From an uncultured Prevotellaceae bacterium (GTDB lineage: Bacteria > Bacteroidota > Bacteroidia > Bacteroidales > Bacteroidaceae): 64,000 nt of DNA. The DNA is taken from positions 41,036-105,035 of the forward strand of contig CADCCB010000017.1 in NCBI GenBank assembly GCA_902799905.1. Direction: 5' to 3'. Made by a program: the position numbers and the translations under genes. The notes below the pieces were generated by a model that was not told the DNA's origin, did not search any database, and was given only the letters and a program-made list of their open reading frames with translations. Shown here piece by piece: positions 32,498-40,367 of this stretch (position 1 is its first letter; each line of letters begins with the position of its first letter).

Positions 32498-32501
32498 CAC
32501 C

Positions 32502-33350
32502 ATGGAACGGCTCGAGCGTAACACAGGACTCGTATTGGAGGGAGGCGGCATGCGTGGCGTCTTCACCTCGGGCGTGCTCGATGCGCTGATGAAGCACGAG
32601 TACTATTTTCCCTATGTCGTCGCCGTGTCGGCAGGTGCCTGCAACGGCCTCTCCTACATGAGCCGCCAGCCGCGCCGTGCTCGCTACAGCAACATCGACA
32701 TGCTGCGCAAGTACGGCTACATCTCGCTGAAGAACCTGCTCCTGGAGGGTAGCATCTTCGACCCCAACATCCTCTACGAGCGCTTCCCGTCAGAGATTGT
32801 GCCTTTCGACTATGAGGCCTATGCCCGCAATCCTGCTCCCTATGAGATGGTCACCACCAACTGCCTCACCGGTCAGGCCGAATACCTCAGCGAGAAGCAC
32901 GACCCGCGCCGCATCACCGCCATTGCCAAGGCCAGCAGTTCGCTGCCCTATGCGGCCCATATCACCCCCGTCGATGGCATCCCCATGCTCGACGGCGGCA
33001 TCGTCGACTCCATCCCCGTCCTGCGTGCCACCTCCCAGGGCCATCCTTTCAATGTCGTGGTCATGACCCGCAACAAGGGCTACCGCAGTAACGAGCGCGA
33101 CATCAATGTCCCTTCGTTCATCTACGCCGACTACCCCCGTCTGCGCGAGGCCCTCAGCCGTCGTGTCGAGGTGTACAACGCCCAACTCGAGTTGGTGGAG
33201 CGCATGGAGCGTTGGGGCGACGTCCTCGTCATCCGTCCGCAGCGCAAGATGGAGGTGGGACGCACCTGCAGCGATCCCGTCAAACTGGAGCGCCTCTACG
33301 AAGAGGGCTTCCAGGAGGGTGAGAAGTTCTGCCGTGACTATCGCCTCTGA
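32502..33350 (+). CDS. Patatin-like phospholipase
   Basis: A 282-aa serine lipase of the RssA/patatin group. It shows the oxyanion motif EGGGMRG (residues 13-19), nucleophile Ser43 in AVSAGACNG and catalytic Asp164 in MLDGGIVDS. There is no signal peptide, so it should be cytoplasmic or membrane-associated. It is a single gene and a second, clearly related patatin lies at 44945, sharing for example YKSRQPGRA versus YMSRQPRRA. The start is very close to a promoter core, suggesting a leaderless transcript. Substrate unknown. Confidence 0.9.
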   Translation: MERLERNTGLVLEGGGMRGVFTSGVLDALMKHEYYFPYVVAVSAGACNGLSYMSRQPRRARYSNIDMLRKYGYISLKNLLLEGSIFDPNILYERFPSEIVPFDYEAYARNPAPYEMVTTNCLTGQAEYLSEKHDPRRITAIAKASSSLPYAAHITPVDGIPMLDGGIVDSIPVLRATSQGHPFNVVVMTRNKGYRSNERDINVPSFIYADYPRLREALSRRVEVYNAQLELVERMERWGDVLVIRPQRKMEVGRTCSDPVKLERLYEEGFQEGEKFCRDYRL

Positions 33351-33513
33351 CCTCGGCTGAGGAAAAATCGAGATTATTTCCCTGGACTCACCCGTAGTTC
33401 TATTTCTGAAGCCTTAATTTTTGATTTGACATCATAATTGCCTGTAACCTATTTATAGTCAGTTAATTATGGCGATGATGTCATCTTGATTGACTTCATA
33501 CGACTTCTTTCAC

Positions 33514-33599
33514 AGTAAAACAAGTTGTTTTACTATCGTAGATGACGTTTCTTACTATCGTAGAAGGCATCTTAACGAAGGTAAAACAACTTGTTTTAC
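33514..33599. repeat. Paired palindromes GTAAAACAA-N-TTGTTTTAC with internal direct repeats
   Basis: Two near-identical perfect palindromes (33514-33534 and 33581-33599) bracket two copies of TTACTATCGTAGA (33530-33542 and 33552-33564). The rest of 33351-33690 holds no gene that I can support. The symmetry fits a binding site or a small mobile repeat. Confidence 0.75.
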
Positions 33600-33660
33600 T
33601 TTTAAAGGAGATATCTCTTCAACTTTGAGAAGCCATTTCTATGTCTTTTTGACACGCTCC

Positions 33661-33687
33661 CAATAACCCATAACCAATAACCATTCA
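33661..33687. repeat. Period-7 array (CAATAAC type) next to a stop codon
   Basis: Units CAATAAC, CCATAAC, CAATAAC, CATTCAT lie 2 nt beyond the stop codon of the 60-aa peptide gene. The same heptamer type occurs at 27536-27565, also touching a stop codon. Confidence 0.7.
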
Positions 33688-33689
33688 TC

Positions 33690-33872
33690 TCACTCCTCGT
33701 CGTCCCAGTCGCACCCGCGGGAGCGACCCTGTCCGCCCCAGCCGCTGATTTGCTGTTCGTTGAACACGTTGCCACTGGTGTAGGTGGCATAACTGTTGTT
33801 GTTAAGCAGGTTGGCACTCTGGTTGATCTTCACTACCTGCATCTGAGGCTTTACATATACCTTTTTCATCAT
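33690..33872 (-). CDS. Small peptide of the 'KKxYxxPxxxVV' type (60 aa)
   Basis: The peptide starts MMKKVYVKPQMQVVKINQSA and ends SRGCDWDDEE. Small Bacteroidales proteins with a Lys-rich start, a Tyr-x-x-Pro core followed by VV and a variable, Gly- and Asp-rich end occur often, as I recall them, but their role is not known to me. There is no typical signal peptide or membrane segment. The C-terminal half (GWGGQGRSRGCDWDDEE) is compositionally unlike the first half, as in a leader-plus-core precursor. It lies downstream of, and on the same strand as, the 1856-aa surface protein gene. ATG 33869 is an alternative start. Confidence 0.65.
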   Translation of the reverse strand: MMKKVYVKPQMQVVKINQSANLLNNNSYATYTSGNVFNEQQISGWGGQGRSRGCDWDDEE

Positions 33873-33964
33873 AGTAATTTACTATTTGACGATTTACTTT
33901 TTATTTCAACATATAATTGCCATGTAATTGCCCGTTAATCTCTCATTAATTATATGAATAATTC

Positions 33965-34016
33965 TTTTAGTCGCTTCGCTTTGTAAAAGCGCTTACGCGA
34001 TTACGTGTCCAATTCG
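33965..34016. repeat. Dispersed ~52-bp repeat, copy 1 (TTTTAGTCGCTTCGCTTTG...)
   Basis: It matches the reverse complement of 63083-63133 with only a handful of differences, and its first 27 nt also match 63789-63815. It contains small palindromes (AAAAGCGCTT). It is noncoding, in the gap between the small peptide gene and the surface protein. Confidence 0.7.
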
Positions 34017-34062
34017 TGGTAATTACACGTTTATCTTCATTTCATTCTCTTCTTTATGGAAA

Positions 34063-34145
34063 GAAATTATGGGAAATTGGGGGAAATTAATATGGAGTGC
34101 TCAATACTGTGCGCAGCATAATTAATCATAATTTCCCATAATTTC
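34063..34145. repeat. 16-bp perfect inverted repeat after the surface-protein gene
   Basis: GAAATTATGGGAAATT (34063-34078) and its exact reverse complement (34130-34145) are separated by 51 nt. The repeat ends 10 nt before the end of the surface-protein gene, so a terminator or mRNA 3'-end stabiliser is possible; it lacks a GC-rich stem and T-run. Confidence 0.65.
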
Positions 34146-34155
34146 GTTTCAGTTA

Positions 34156-37100
34156 TCACTTCACTACGACCTTACGGCCTCCGTAGATATACAGTCCCTT
34201 CTTCGTGGGCTGAGCAACCTTGCGGCCTTGTAGGTCGTAAACTGGGGCGGTAGCAAATTCTTCACTATTCACTATTACCTTTTCCCTTAACGAAGTGCTT
34301 TCGTCACCGAATCCCCAGCGGGCGCTGCTGATGTTGGCTGCGGTGATACCGTTCAGATGGAAGCAGGCACGGAAGGCACCGAGATGGGCTCCGGCCAGGG
34401 GCCAGTAGAGTTGGCTACTCTCACCCAGGAACAGGATGCTGCGGTTTTCGCTGGCCCACGATTGGTAGGCATAACTGCCGCAGAAACTTACCTTGCCGTC
34501 CTGACTGGTGACGGTGCTGCGGGCCAGGGCCTCGTCGCTGTTGTCGATAGTAACATCATTGAAGACGGGGTTGTAGTATCTGTCGTGACTGTAGTCCCAT
34601 TTCACGAGATAGGGCTTGCCTGCCTCGATGCTCGTAGCCTCCTTAAAGTAGAGGTAGAGCGTGCCGTTAGTGGCATCGAAACCGGTCTGATGACCATCAT
34701 ACGTACCCTCGGTATCCAGTTCCATCACCGTAGCGTAATAGAGCGGTGTGTCATCGAAATCATCCACATCGAAGGGCAGACACAGTGTATTCCAATCATC
34801 GTCTTGATAGAAGATGCGGTTCTGCAGGGCAACGATGTGGGTGTTGCCATCGGCCAGGGTGCTGATGATGTCGGCATTCTTGCTGCCCGCAGGCTTGTCG
34901 CTGTCGTTGTCGGCCAAAAGACTGCCAGTATAGGGTCGCAGGGTGTGACCATAGCGCAGCCTATAGACCTCCTGTTCCTCGTCATAATAAGAACTACCAC
35001 TTTCTCCATGTGTCAGGGCACCGCTAAAGATATGACTACCATCCGTCAGAATCTGCCCTGTCTTGATGCGCACGTCCATAGAGCAATCGGTATAGCCGTC
35101 GTAGAAATAAATGTAGTCGGTGGGGGCAGTGCAGCCCAGAGTCACCGTGCCTCCGGCACTTTCGAAGGTTCTGTCTTCGCTATTGAGCTTCACCCTGCCA
35201 CCGGTGATGCTGACAGAACCACCTTCACTAACATCAAACAAAGCCGAAGAATAGCCACATGATAACTCGATATTTCCACCGCGAATGTTGAAGCTACCGT
35301 TGTATATATCGTATTCGCAGGAAACATGAAATTGTCCCATATCATCGCCCGTGCTCTGGGCATAGATGGTGAAGGCGTGGCCGTTATAGCTGTTAAGGTC
35401 GTAGTACCAACTACCGTTGAACGAGCAGCCATCGGCGAGGATGATGTTCACGTCGCCTGCAAGGCTAACCCGCACAACATCTTGAAGATTGATATTGCCC
35501 TGGACGAGATACCAGGTGGTCTTGCCGCTAGCACCAAGGGTGGTCTCTGTGCCGGTGAAGGTAAGCACTGGCACACCTTCGGGTGTGGTCTGCGCAACGC
35601 CGTTCTCGTCGATGTAGGCGATTTCGCTAGTAGAATAGGGCACCAGCGTCTTGCCGTCCAACTTGCTCCTGTTGGTGATAGTGCCAATGAGCACTTCCTC
35701 ACCGTTATAGAAGGCCTGACCGTCCTTGATGCTGATGTTGCCATAGTAGTTCGTGACGGTGATGCGGTCGGTGGGGTTAGTCCAGCCGAGGATGATGGCA
35801 CCCTCCTCTCCAGAATCGAGATCACATATGACATTGACGGTGCCGCCATTAATGGTGACGTTGCAATTCCTGCTGTATGTATTAAAATTATTAGTTATAT
35901 TGAAGATGCCGCCATTGATATTGACGGTTTCAGAAGTGTTGTTTCTGAAATGTAATACAACTACGTCCGCGGTGCCGCCATTCATTGTAAAGACTCCCGT
36001 TGAATTTTCCACAAAGTCGATGATGTTGATATCGTGAGTGCCACCGTTGATGGTTACATTGTCAGTTGCACAAATGTCTCCTCGATACCGACCTCCATTG
36101 ATAGTAACTTTACACTTAATGCCATAAACCGTGACACCATTACTCGGCGTTTCAAGCACGCCTGTACCATTGCGCTGGCCGTAGATATGGAGATCGGTGC
36201 CATCAAGATAGCCATTTTTCCCATTGTCATCATAGCCAATCCTGAGGTAAGCACCGTCGCAGAGGATAAGGTGGGCAGGCTTTCCACCAAGATAGAGACC
36301 TTCTTTGATGGTGGCATAGTCCATGACAACGTACCATTGTTCCTGATCGGATGCAGCATTGTAAGTAACGAGCTCGTCACTGCTGGTGATGAGGGTGTAG
36401 TCGGCGCAGGCCTGCTCAACGCCATTCTCGTCGATATAGGTGATGGCAGGCACCAGCGTCTTGCCGTTCAACTTGCTCATGTCGGTGATAGTGCCGAAGA
36501 GGTATTCCGTACCGTTATAGAAGGCCTGTCCGTCCTTGATGCTCACGTTGCCGATATAGCTGCTGGCGGTGATGCGGTCGCTCAAGTTGGTCCAGCCGAG
36601 GGTGATGTTACCGTCGGCAATGATGCCATAGGTGTCGGTGACGCTGACGATGCCACCATTAATGGTAACATAACCAGTTACCTTAATATTACCTGTAACC
36701 ACACCGCCGTTGATGGTTAATTCGCTATACTTATATGCATTAACATGGCCGCCGTTGATGGTTATGGGGGATGAATAGCCGCCGATATTAATGCCATTGA
36801 AATCATCACCCTGCACAACAAGGCTGCCTGTGCCTTCACGTTGGCCATAAATATGGAGATTGCTGCCTCTAAGATTGCAATTTTCGCCGTTGTCACTCAT
36901 GGTAATCGTGAGGGAAGCGTCGTCGCAGAGGATTAGATGGGCAGGGTCTCCATGAAGAAAGAGCATCTCTTTGATGGTGACATCGCCCATGACAACGTAC
37001 CATTTGTCCTGATCTGATGGCTCATTGTAAGTAACAGGACCATCGCTACTCGTAATCAGGGTGTAGTCGCTACAGGTCTGCTCGTCGCCGTTCTCGTCGA

Positions 37101-39726
37101 TATAGGTTACTGGAACCACCCACTGGGCGTAGAGGGTAACGAAGCCACCGTTGGTGGCGGTGAGGTTGCTGACGCTCTGACCGTTTTCATAGGCGGTGCC
37201 ACTACCGTCTGCCTCGGTGTTCCATCGGGTGAAGGCATAGCCCTCGCGTGTATATGTATTGGTGGAGAGGTTCTGCGCCTCGTCGTAGTTGAAGCCCTGG
37301 ATAAGCATCTCGCCGCTGCCGCCGTTCTTGTTGAACTCCACCCAGTAGTGGTTGGCAGTAACTGTGGCGCTGACAGTCACATCCTCAGCGGGCATAGTGA
37401 GTGTCGAGCCGTTGATGGTGCCGGCAGTGGCGCTGTATACCACATGATAGCCGGTGCTGACTTCGCCGCTGTAGTTGAGGGGAATCGCCGCCTCGCTGAT
37501 GTAATACTCCGTGCCACCGATGATTGCACCGTCGTTGTAGGTCTTGTTGTTGGTGCCAGGCAGTGTGGTCTCTGGCGAGCGGTTGATGGTCACGTTGGTG
37601 CCGAGGCTGATGCTGAAGATGTTTGATGTCTGTGCTGTGCCGGTGCAGCTGCGGAAGTAATTGCGGGTGAGAGCGGGACTGTGGGTCTTGTCGCCGAAGA
37701 TGGCACTACTGTTGCCGACGCCGGGGATGACGGCATCAATGGCGAGGCAGTCGCGGAGGGTACCACCATCGACATAGCCGGCAGTGCCGCCGTAATGGGT
37801 ACAGTTGCTGCTGTTGGCGACGGAAAGGGTGACACGACTGATGCAGCGCTGCACGGTGCTTTGGTATGAGTAGCCCACAATGCCGCCGTGGTATTTGGTG
37901 CCGCTCTGCGCGGCATGGATGCAGACGTTGTCGCCCACGGTGCAGTCCTCAACAGTGCCTTGGTTTGAGTAGCCCACGATGCCGCCGGCATAGTTGTATC
38001 CAGTGATGCGAGTGTCGGCGAGGTTGACATTGCGGATGGTGCCTTCCCTAATAATACCGAAGAGTCCCTGGTACTGATCGCTGTCGCTGGTGCCGCTCTT
38101 GTAGATGCGGATGCCGCTGATGGTGTGGCCCTGACCATTGTAGGTGCCCATGAAGCGGTAGCTGACGTCACCACTCTTGCCGATGGCGGTGAAGTTGTTC
38201 TCGGTGCTAGAGCTGGTGTTCCAGTTGGTGGTATAGGGGAAACTGAGGTTGGTCACCTGCAGGAAGGTGAGGTCGCTACAGTTGTTGCCGGCGTTCACGT
38301 AGCCCGCCAGACCGCGCAGGTCATCGTGACAGGTGATGAGGTAGTTGCCACCCTGCTGCTGGAAGTCGCCGAGGGTATAGATCAGATCGGCATCGACGGA
38401 GCAGAGGTTGCTGGCCGAGACACCACCGCTCAGGCTGTTGTTAGCCAGATCCTTGATGGTGCCGCTGATGCTGCTCACACTGAGATTCTCTGTAGCATCC
38501 TGCGGAATGATGCCGCTGAAGGTGAGCACGTTGGTGCCGTCGCCATCCACATAGCTGAGTTCGCCCCAGTTGGTGTTCAGTTTCCTGGTACCTGTATAGC
38601 TAACGATTTCGTTGAATGCTACACTCACGTAGAAGGTGTTGCCCTTGGCGTGACGGCCCGGGCTGACGCTAACCGCAGTCTTGGTGGGATTGGTGCCATC
38701 GATGGCCTGAATCTTGGCTGTGGTATTCTTGGCATACCAGGTGTCGCTGTTGTCACCGCTGGCATCGAAGCGGACGCCCACGTAATTGAGGCTGCTCAGC
38801 TCGCTCTTCTTGGCGATGATGAGGCGTCCGTCGCTGGAGCGGTAGCCAGACTTAAATTTCTGCGTGTAGAGCTTGCCAACGCTGTTACTGTAGGGACTGA
38901 AGTTCCAGGCAGGTTCTATCTCGCCGCAACCGTCGCTGGCCGAGGTAAGCGGGAAGCATACCTTGGCGTAACTGGTGTTCTTGGTGCCAGGTTCGTGGGC
39001 AAAGCTGGCCAGGTAAAGCGACTTGTCAGGGTCTCCCGGGTTGGCCTTACTGGCGCTGTTATCGCACTGGCTGGTTTGGTTCACCAGAAGCTGGATGTGC
39101 TGGTAGCCGTCTTCCTTCTCGGCTTCTTCGAGTTCCACCTTCATGCGCAATTCAGCACCGGCAGATACCAGATAACCCTTAGCTGCAGCAGCGGTATAGT
39201 ATTTGTTCATCGGCACAGCGTGATAGGCCTGCGTGAAACCTGCATCTGTAACGGTAATGGGGTCGCTATTTACGGTGACACTCTTCTCGGCAAAGGCATT
39301 GCTGCTGTTGACGCTGGTGCCGTTGGTCATGGTGCGGTCGGCGCTGGCCAGGAGGAAACCACCACGGTCGGTCACCTCGAAGCGGTATTTGCGGTCGGTT
39401 GAGCCGTTATAATAACCATAGGCATTGCTGAGCGCCTGCTCCGAAACGGTGACAGTGGTAGAAGTAATGTTTTTGTTGAAGGTGAACTCCATATCCACTG
39501 CCGTGTAGTTCTGTCCGGCGTAGGCACTCAGGTTCACCGTTCTGAACCTTACTTTCTGCGCATACGTTCCATCGCTACGCGTAATAGTAAACGTGTTGCT
39601 GTTGCCGTTGCTGTTCGTGACCTCCCACGAACTCTCGGCCCATGCCGTCTGCCCCGTCACGAGTGCAGCTATCGTCAGCACCAGTGCGAGGACTCGGTTA
39701 AGTTTTTCAGTCATTAATGGTCTCAT
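34156..39726 (-). CDS. Large secreted adhesin-like surface protein with three tandem modules
   Basis: An 1856-aa protein. A signal peptide ends at TAWAE (M5 is an alternative start). Residues about 330-460 look like an Ig-like domain (VSPGRHAKGNTFYVSVAFNE). GLUG-type motifs (GGIVGYSNQGTVEDC, GGIVGYSYQSTVQRC) lie at about 575-640 and a Listeria-Bacteroides/InlB repeat (YTREGYAFTRWNTEADGSG) at about 799-865. Three long modules follow, each opening with YIDENGxxQ (about 872, 1095 and 1372) and containing beta-helix-like TINGG repeats and FYNGxxxL. The end (PVYDLQGRKV...GLYIYGGRKVVVK) resembles Bacteroidetes C-terminal sorting tails. Residues 1812-1822 come from a period-7 array. Surface binding is inferred. 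Confidence 0.85.
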   Translation of the reverse strand: MRPLMTEKLNRVLALVLTIAALVTGQTAWAESSWEVTNSNGNSNTFTITRSDGTYAQKVRFRTVNLSAYAGQNYTAVDMEFTFNKNITSTTVTVSEQALSNAYGYYNGSTDRKYRFEVTDRGGFLLASADRTMTNGTSVNSSNAFAEKSVTVNSDPITVTDAGFTQAYHAVPMNKYYTAAAAKGYLVSAGAELRMKVELEEAEKEDGYQHIQLLVNQTSQCDNSASKANPGDPDKSLYLASFAHEPGTKNTSYAKVCFPLTSASDGCGEIEPAWNFSPYSNSVGKLYTQKFKSGYRSSDGRLIIAKKSELSSLNYVGVRFDASGDNSDTWYAKNTTAKIQAIDGTNPTKTAVSVSPGRHAKGNTFYVSVAFNEIVSYTGTRKLNTNWGELSYVDGDGTNVLTFSGIIPQDATENLSVSSISGTIKDLANNSLSGGVSASNLCSVDADLIYTLGDFQQQGGNYLITCHDDLRGLAGYVNAGNNCSDLTFLQVTNLSFPYTTNWNTSSSTENNFTAIGKSGDVSYRFMGTYNGQGHTISGIRIYKSGTSDSDQYQGLFGIIREGTIRNVNLADTRITGYNYAGGIVGYSNQGTVEDCTVGDNVCIHAAQSGTKYHGGIVGYSYQSTVQRCISRVTLSVANSSNCTHYGGTAGYVDGGTLRDCLAIDAVIPGVGNSSAIFGDKTHSPALTRNYFRSCTGTAQTSNIFSISLGTNVTINRSPETTLPGTNNKTYNDGAIIGGTEYYISEAAIPLNYSGEVSTGYHVVYSATAGTINGSTLTMPAEDVTVSATVTANHYWVEFNKNGGSGEMLIQGFNYDEAQNLSTNTYTREGYAFTRWNTEADGSGTAYENGQSVSNLTATNGGFVTLYAQWVVPVTYIDENGDEQTCSDYTLITSSDGPVTYNEPSDQDKWYVVMGDVTIKEMLFLHGDPAHLILCDDASLTITMSDNGENCNLRGSNLHIYGQREGTGSLVVQGDDFNGINIGGYSSPITINGGHVNAYKYSELTINGGVVTGNIKVTGYVTINGGIVSVTDTYGIIADGNITLGWTNLSDRITASSYIGNVSIKDGQAFYNGTEYLFGTITDMSKLNGKTLVPAITYIDENGVEQACADYTLITSSDELVTYNAASDQEQWYVVMDYATIKEGLYLGGKPAHLILCDGAYLRIGYDDNGKNGYLDGTDLHIYGQRNGTGVLETPSNGVTVYGIKCKVTINGGRYRGDICATDNVTINGGTHDINIIDFVENSTGVFTMNGGTADVVVLHFRNNTSETVNINGGIFNITNNFNTYSRNCNVTINGGTVNVICDLDSGEEGAIILGWTNPTDRITVTNYYGNISIKDGQAFYNGEEVLIGTITNRSKLDGKTLVPYSTSEIAYIDENGVAQTTPEGVPVLTFTGTETTLGASGKTTWYLVQGNINLQDVVRVSLAGDVNIILADGCSFNGSWYYDLNSYNGHAFTIYAQSTGDDMGQFHVSCEYDIYNGSFNIRGGNIELSCGYSSALFDVSEGGSVSITGGRVKLNSEDRTFESAGGTVTLGCTAPTDYIYFYDGYTDCSMDVRIKTGQILTDGSHIFSGALTHGESGSSYYDEEQEVYRLRYGHTLRPYTGSLLADNDSDKPAGSKNADIISTLADGNTHIVALQNRIFYQDDDWNTLCLPFDVDDFDDTPLYYATVMELDTEGTYDGHQTGFDATNGTLYLYFKEATSIEAGKPYLVKWDYSHDRYYNPVFNDVTIDNSDEALARSTVTSQDGKVSFCGSYAYQSWASENRSILFLGESSQLYWPLAGAHLGAFRACFHLNGITAANISSARWGFGDESTSLREKVIVNSEEFATAPVYDLQGRKVAQPTKKGLYIYGGRKVVVK
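34261..34288. repeat. Period-7 array (TTCACTA) inside the surface-protein gene
   Basis: Units TTCACTA, TTCACTA, TTACCTT, TTCCCTT are in frame and encode REKVIVNSEE near the C-terminus. The flank GGGCGGTAGCAAATTC (from 34245) is shared, with one difference, with the noncoding array at 27486. Confidence 0.7.
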
Positions 39727-39736
39727 TGTTCTTATA

Positions 39737-39936
39737 TTTATTTCGTTTCTTCTTCTCTTAGTCTGCTTCGCAGAGTAATCGAGTTCTACTCGCTTCGCTC
39801 GTCGAAGAAATCTTTCAAAATCTATTCCGCTCGACCTTTGGTCGCTTGCCTAAGCAAGAAATCTATCAAATCTTTTTATATATCTGTTCGATTCTGTTTC
39901 GATTTGTTTGATTTCTGCCCGATAGGGCACTCCCTG
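39737..39936. other. Noncoding stretch with small palindromes
   Basis: No gene is supported here. The sequence is rich in short palindromic words such as CTGCTTCGCAG, CTCGCTTCGCTCG and GCTTGCCTAAGC, related in style to the TCGCTTCGCTT element at 33965 and 63789. It precedes the surface-protein gene and may hold its leader and promoter, but I could not find a clear TAnnTTTG box. Confidence 0.4.
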
Positions 39937-40071
39937 TCATCCGTGGTCATCCTTCCGCCGGTATCGCCAGAGCACATAGGCGACATAGACCATCAGGACG
40001 AGGTAGATGGTCACAAGCGGGATGCTGACCCACAGGGGTAGCCGGAGGAATTCGTTAATGCTCTCTGTCAT
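39937..40071 (-). CDS. Small single-pass membrane peptide (44 aa)
   Basis: The minus strand encodes MTESINEFLRLPLWVSIPLV followed by TIYLVLMVYVAYVLWRYRRK and DDHG. One hydrophobic helix (about residues 13-34) is followed by a positively charged end, giving an N-out/C-in single-pass peptide. I do not recognise a family; membrane-stress peptides, small toxins and subunits of larger complexes look like this. It has an SD-like AAGGAG about 15 nt upstream, a GC-rich two-tier hairpin in the leader (40110-40158) and a promoter core at 40226-40219, all in the right order, which supports a real gene. Confidence 0.6.
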   Translation of the reverse strand: MTESINEFLRLPLWVSIPLVTIYLVLMVYVAYVLWRYRRKDDHG

Positions 40072-40109
40072 ATATTCTTTTGTTTATTCTCCTTCAGTTG
40101 TTTTAAACG

Positions 40110-40158
40110 GTCCCGCGGATTTTGAGCCCCTAATAAGGGGCGACCATCTCCGCGGGAC
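40110..40158 (-). promoter_or_regulatory. Two-tier GC-rich hairpin in the leader of the 44-aa peptide gene
   Basis: Arms GTCCCGCGGA and TCCGCGGGAC (10 bp, perfect) enclose a second stem GCCCC/GGGGC with loop TTATTA or TAATAA. In a region of low GC content this stands out strongly. It lies about 38 nt upstream of the ATG and has no T-run, so it is more likely a structured leader or small RNA domain than a terminator. Confidence 0.65.
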
Positions 40159-40218
40159 TCTAAACACACCATTTTTGTTAGCAACTTCCAGGTTCTTTGG
40201 AAGGATTGTTTTGCTGTG

Positions 40219-40226
40219 CAAAGATA
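40219..40226 (-). promoter_or_regulatory. Promoter core for the structured leader and 44-aa peptide
   Basis: TATCTTTG on the minus strand (40226-40219). A TTTG at 40255-40252 is 25 nt upstream, slightly too far for the consensus spacing. Confidence 0.45.
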
Positions 40227-40367
40227 AGGGAAAAGGAGGGGAAAGGGTGTCCAAAAAACACACAGGGTGTCAGTAAAACGACGATTAGGTGTCCAAAAAA
40301 CGCTTTTTTCTGACATTTATCCCTCCTTATGGCGGTTATATCGAAGAAAATATGTAATTTTGCACCC

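Noticed and set aside
38125-39402. A 425-codon open frame on the plus strand opposite the surface-protein gene
   Set aside because: It is antisense to a gene with a clear signal peptide, domain motifs and C-terminal tail. Its composition (Val, Ala, Gly and Glu runs) is what the reverse strand of that gene gives, and it has no family motif.
40068-40316. An 82-codon minus-strand frame upstream of the 44-aa peptide
   Set aside because: It runs through the promoter core and the GC-rich hairpin, and its translation (MSEKSVFWTPNRRF...) shows no signal or domain; the region is better explained as promoter and leader.
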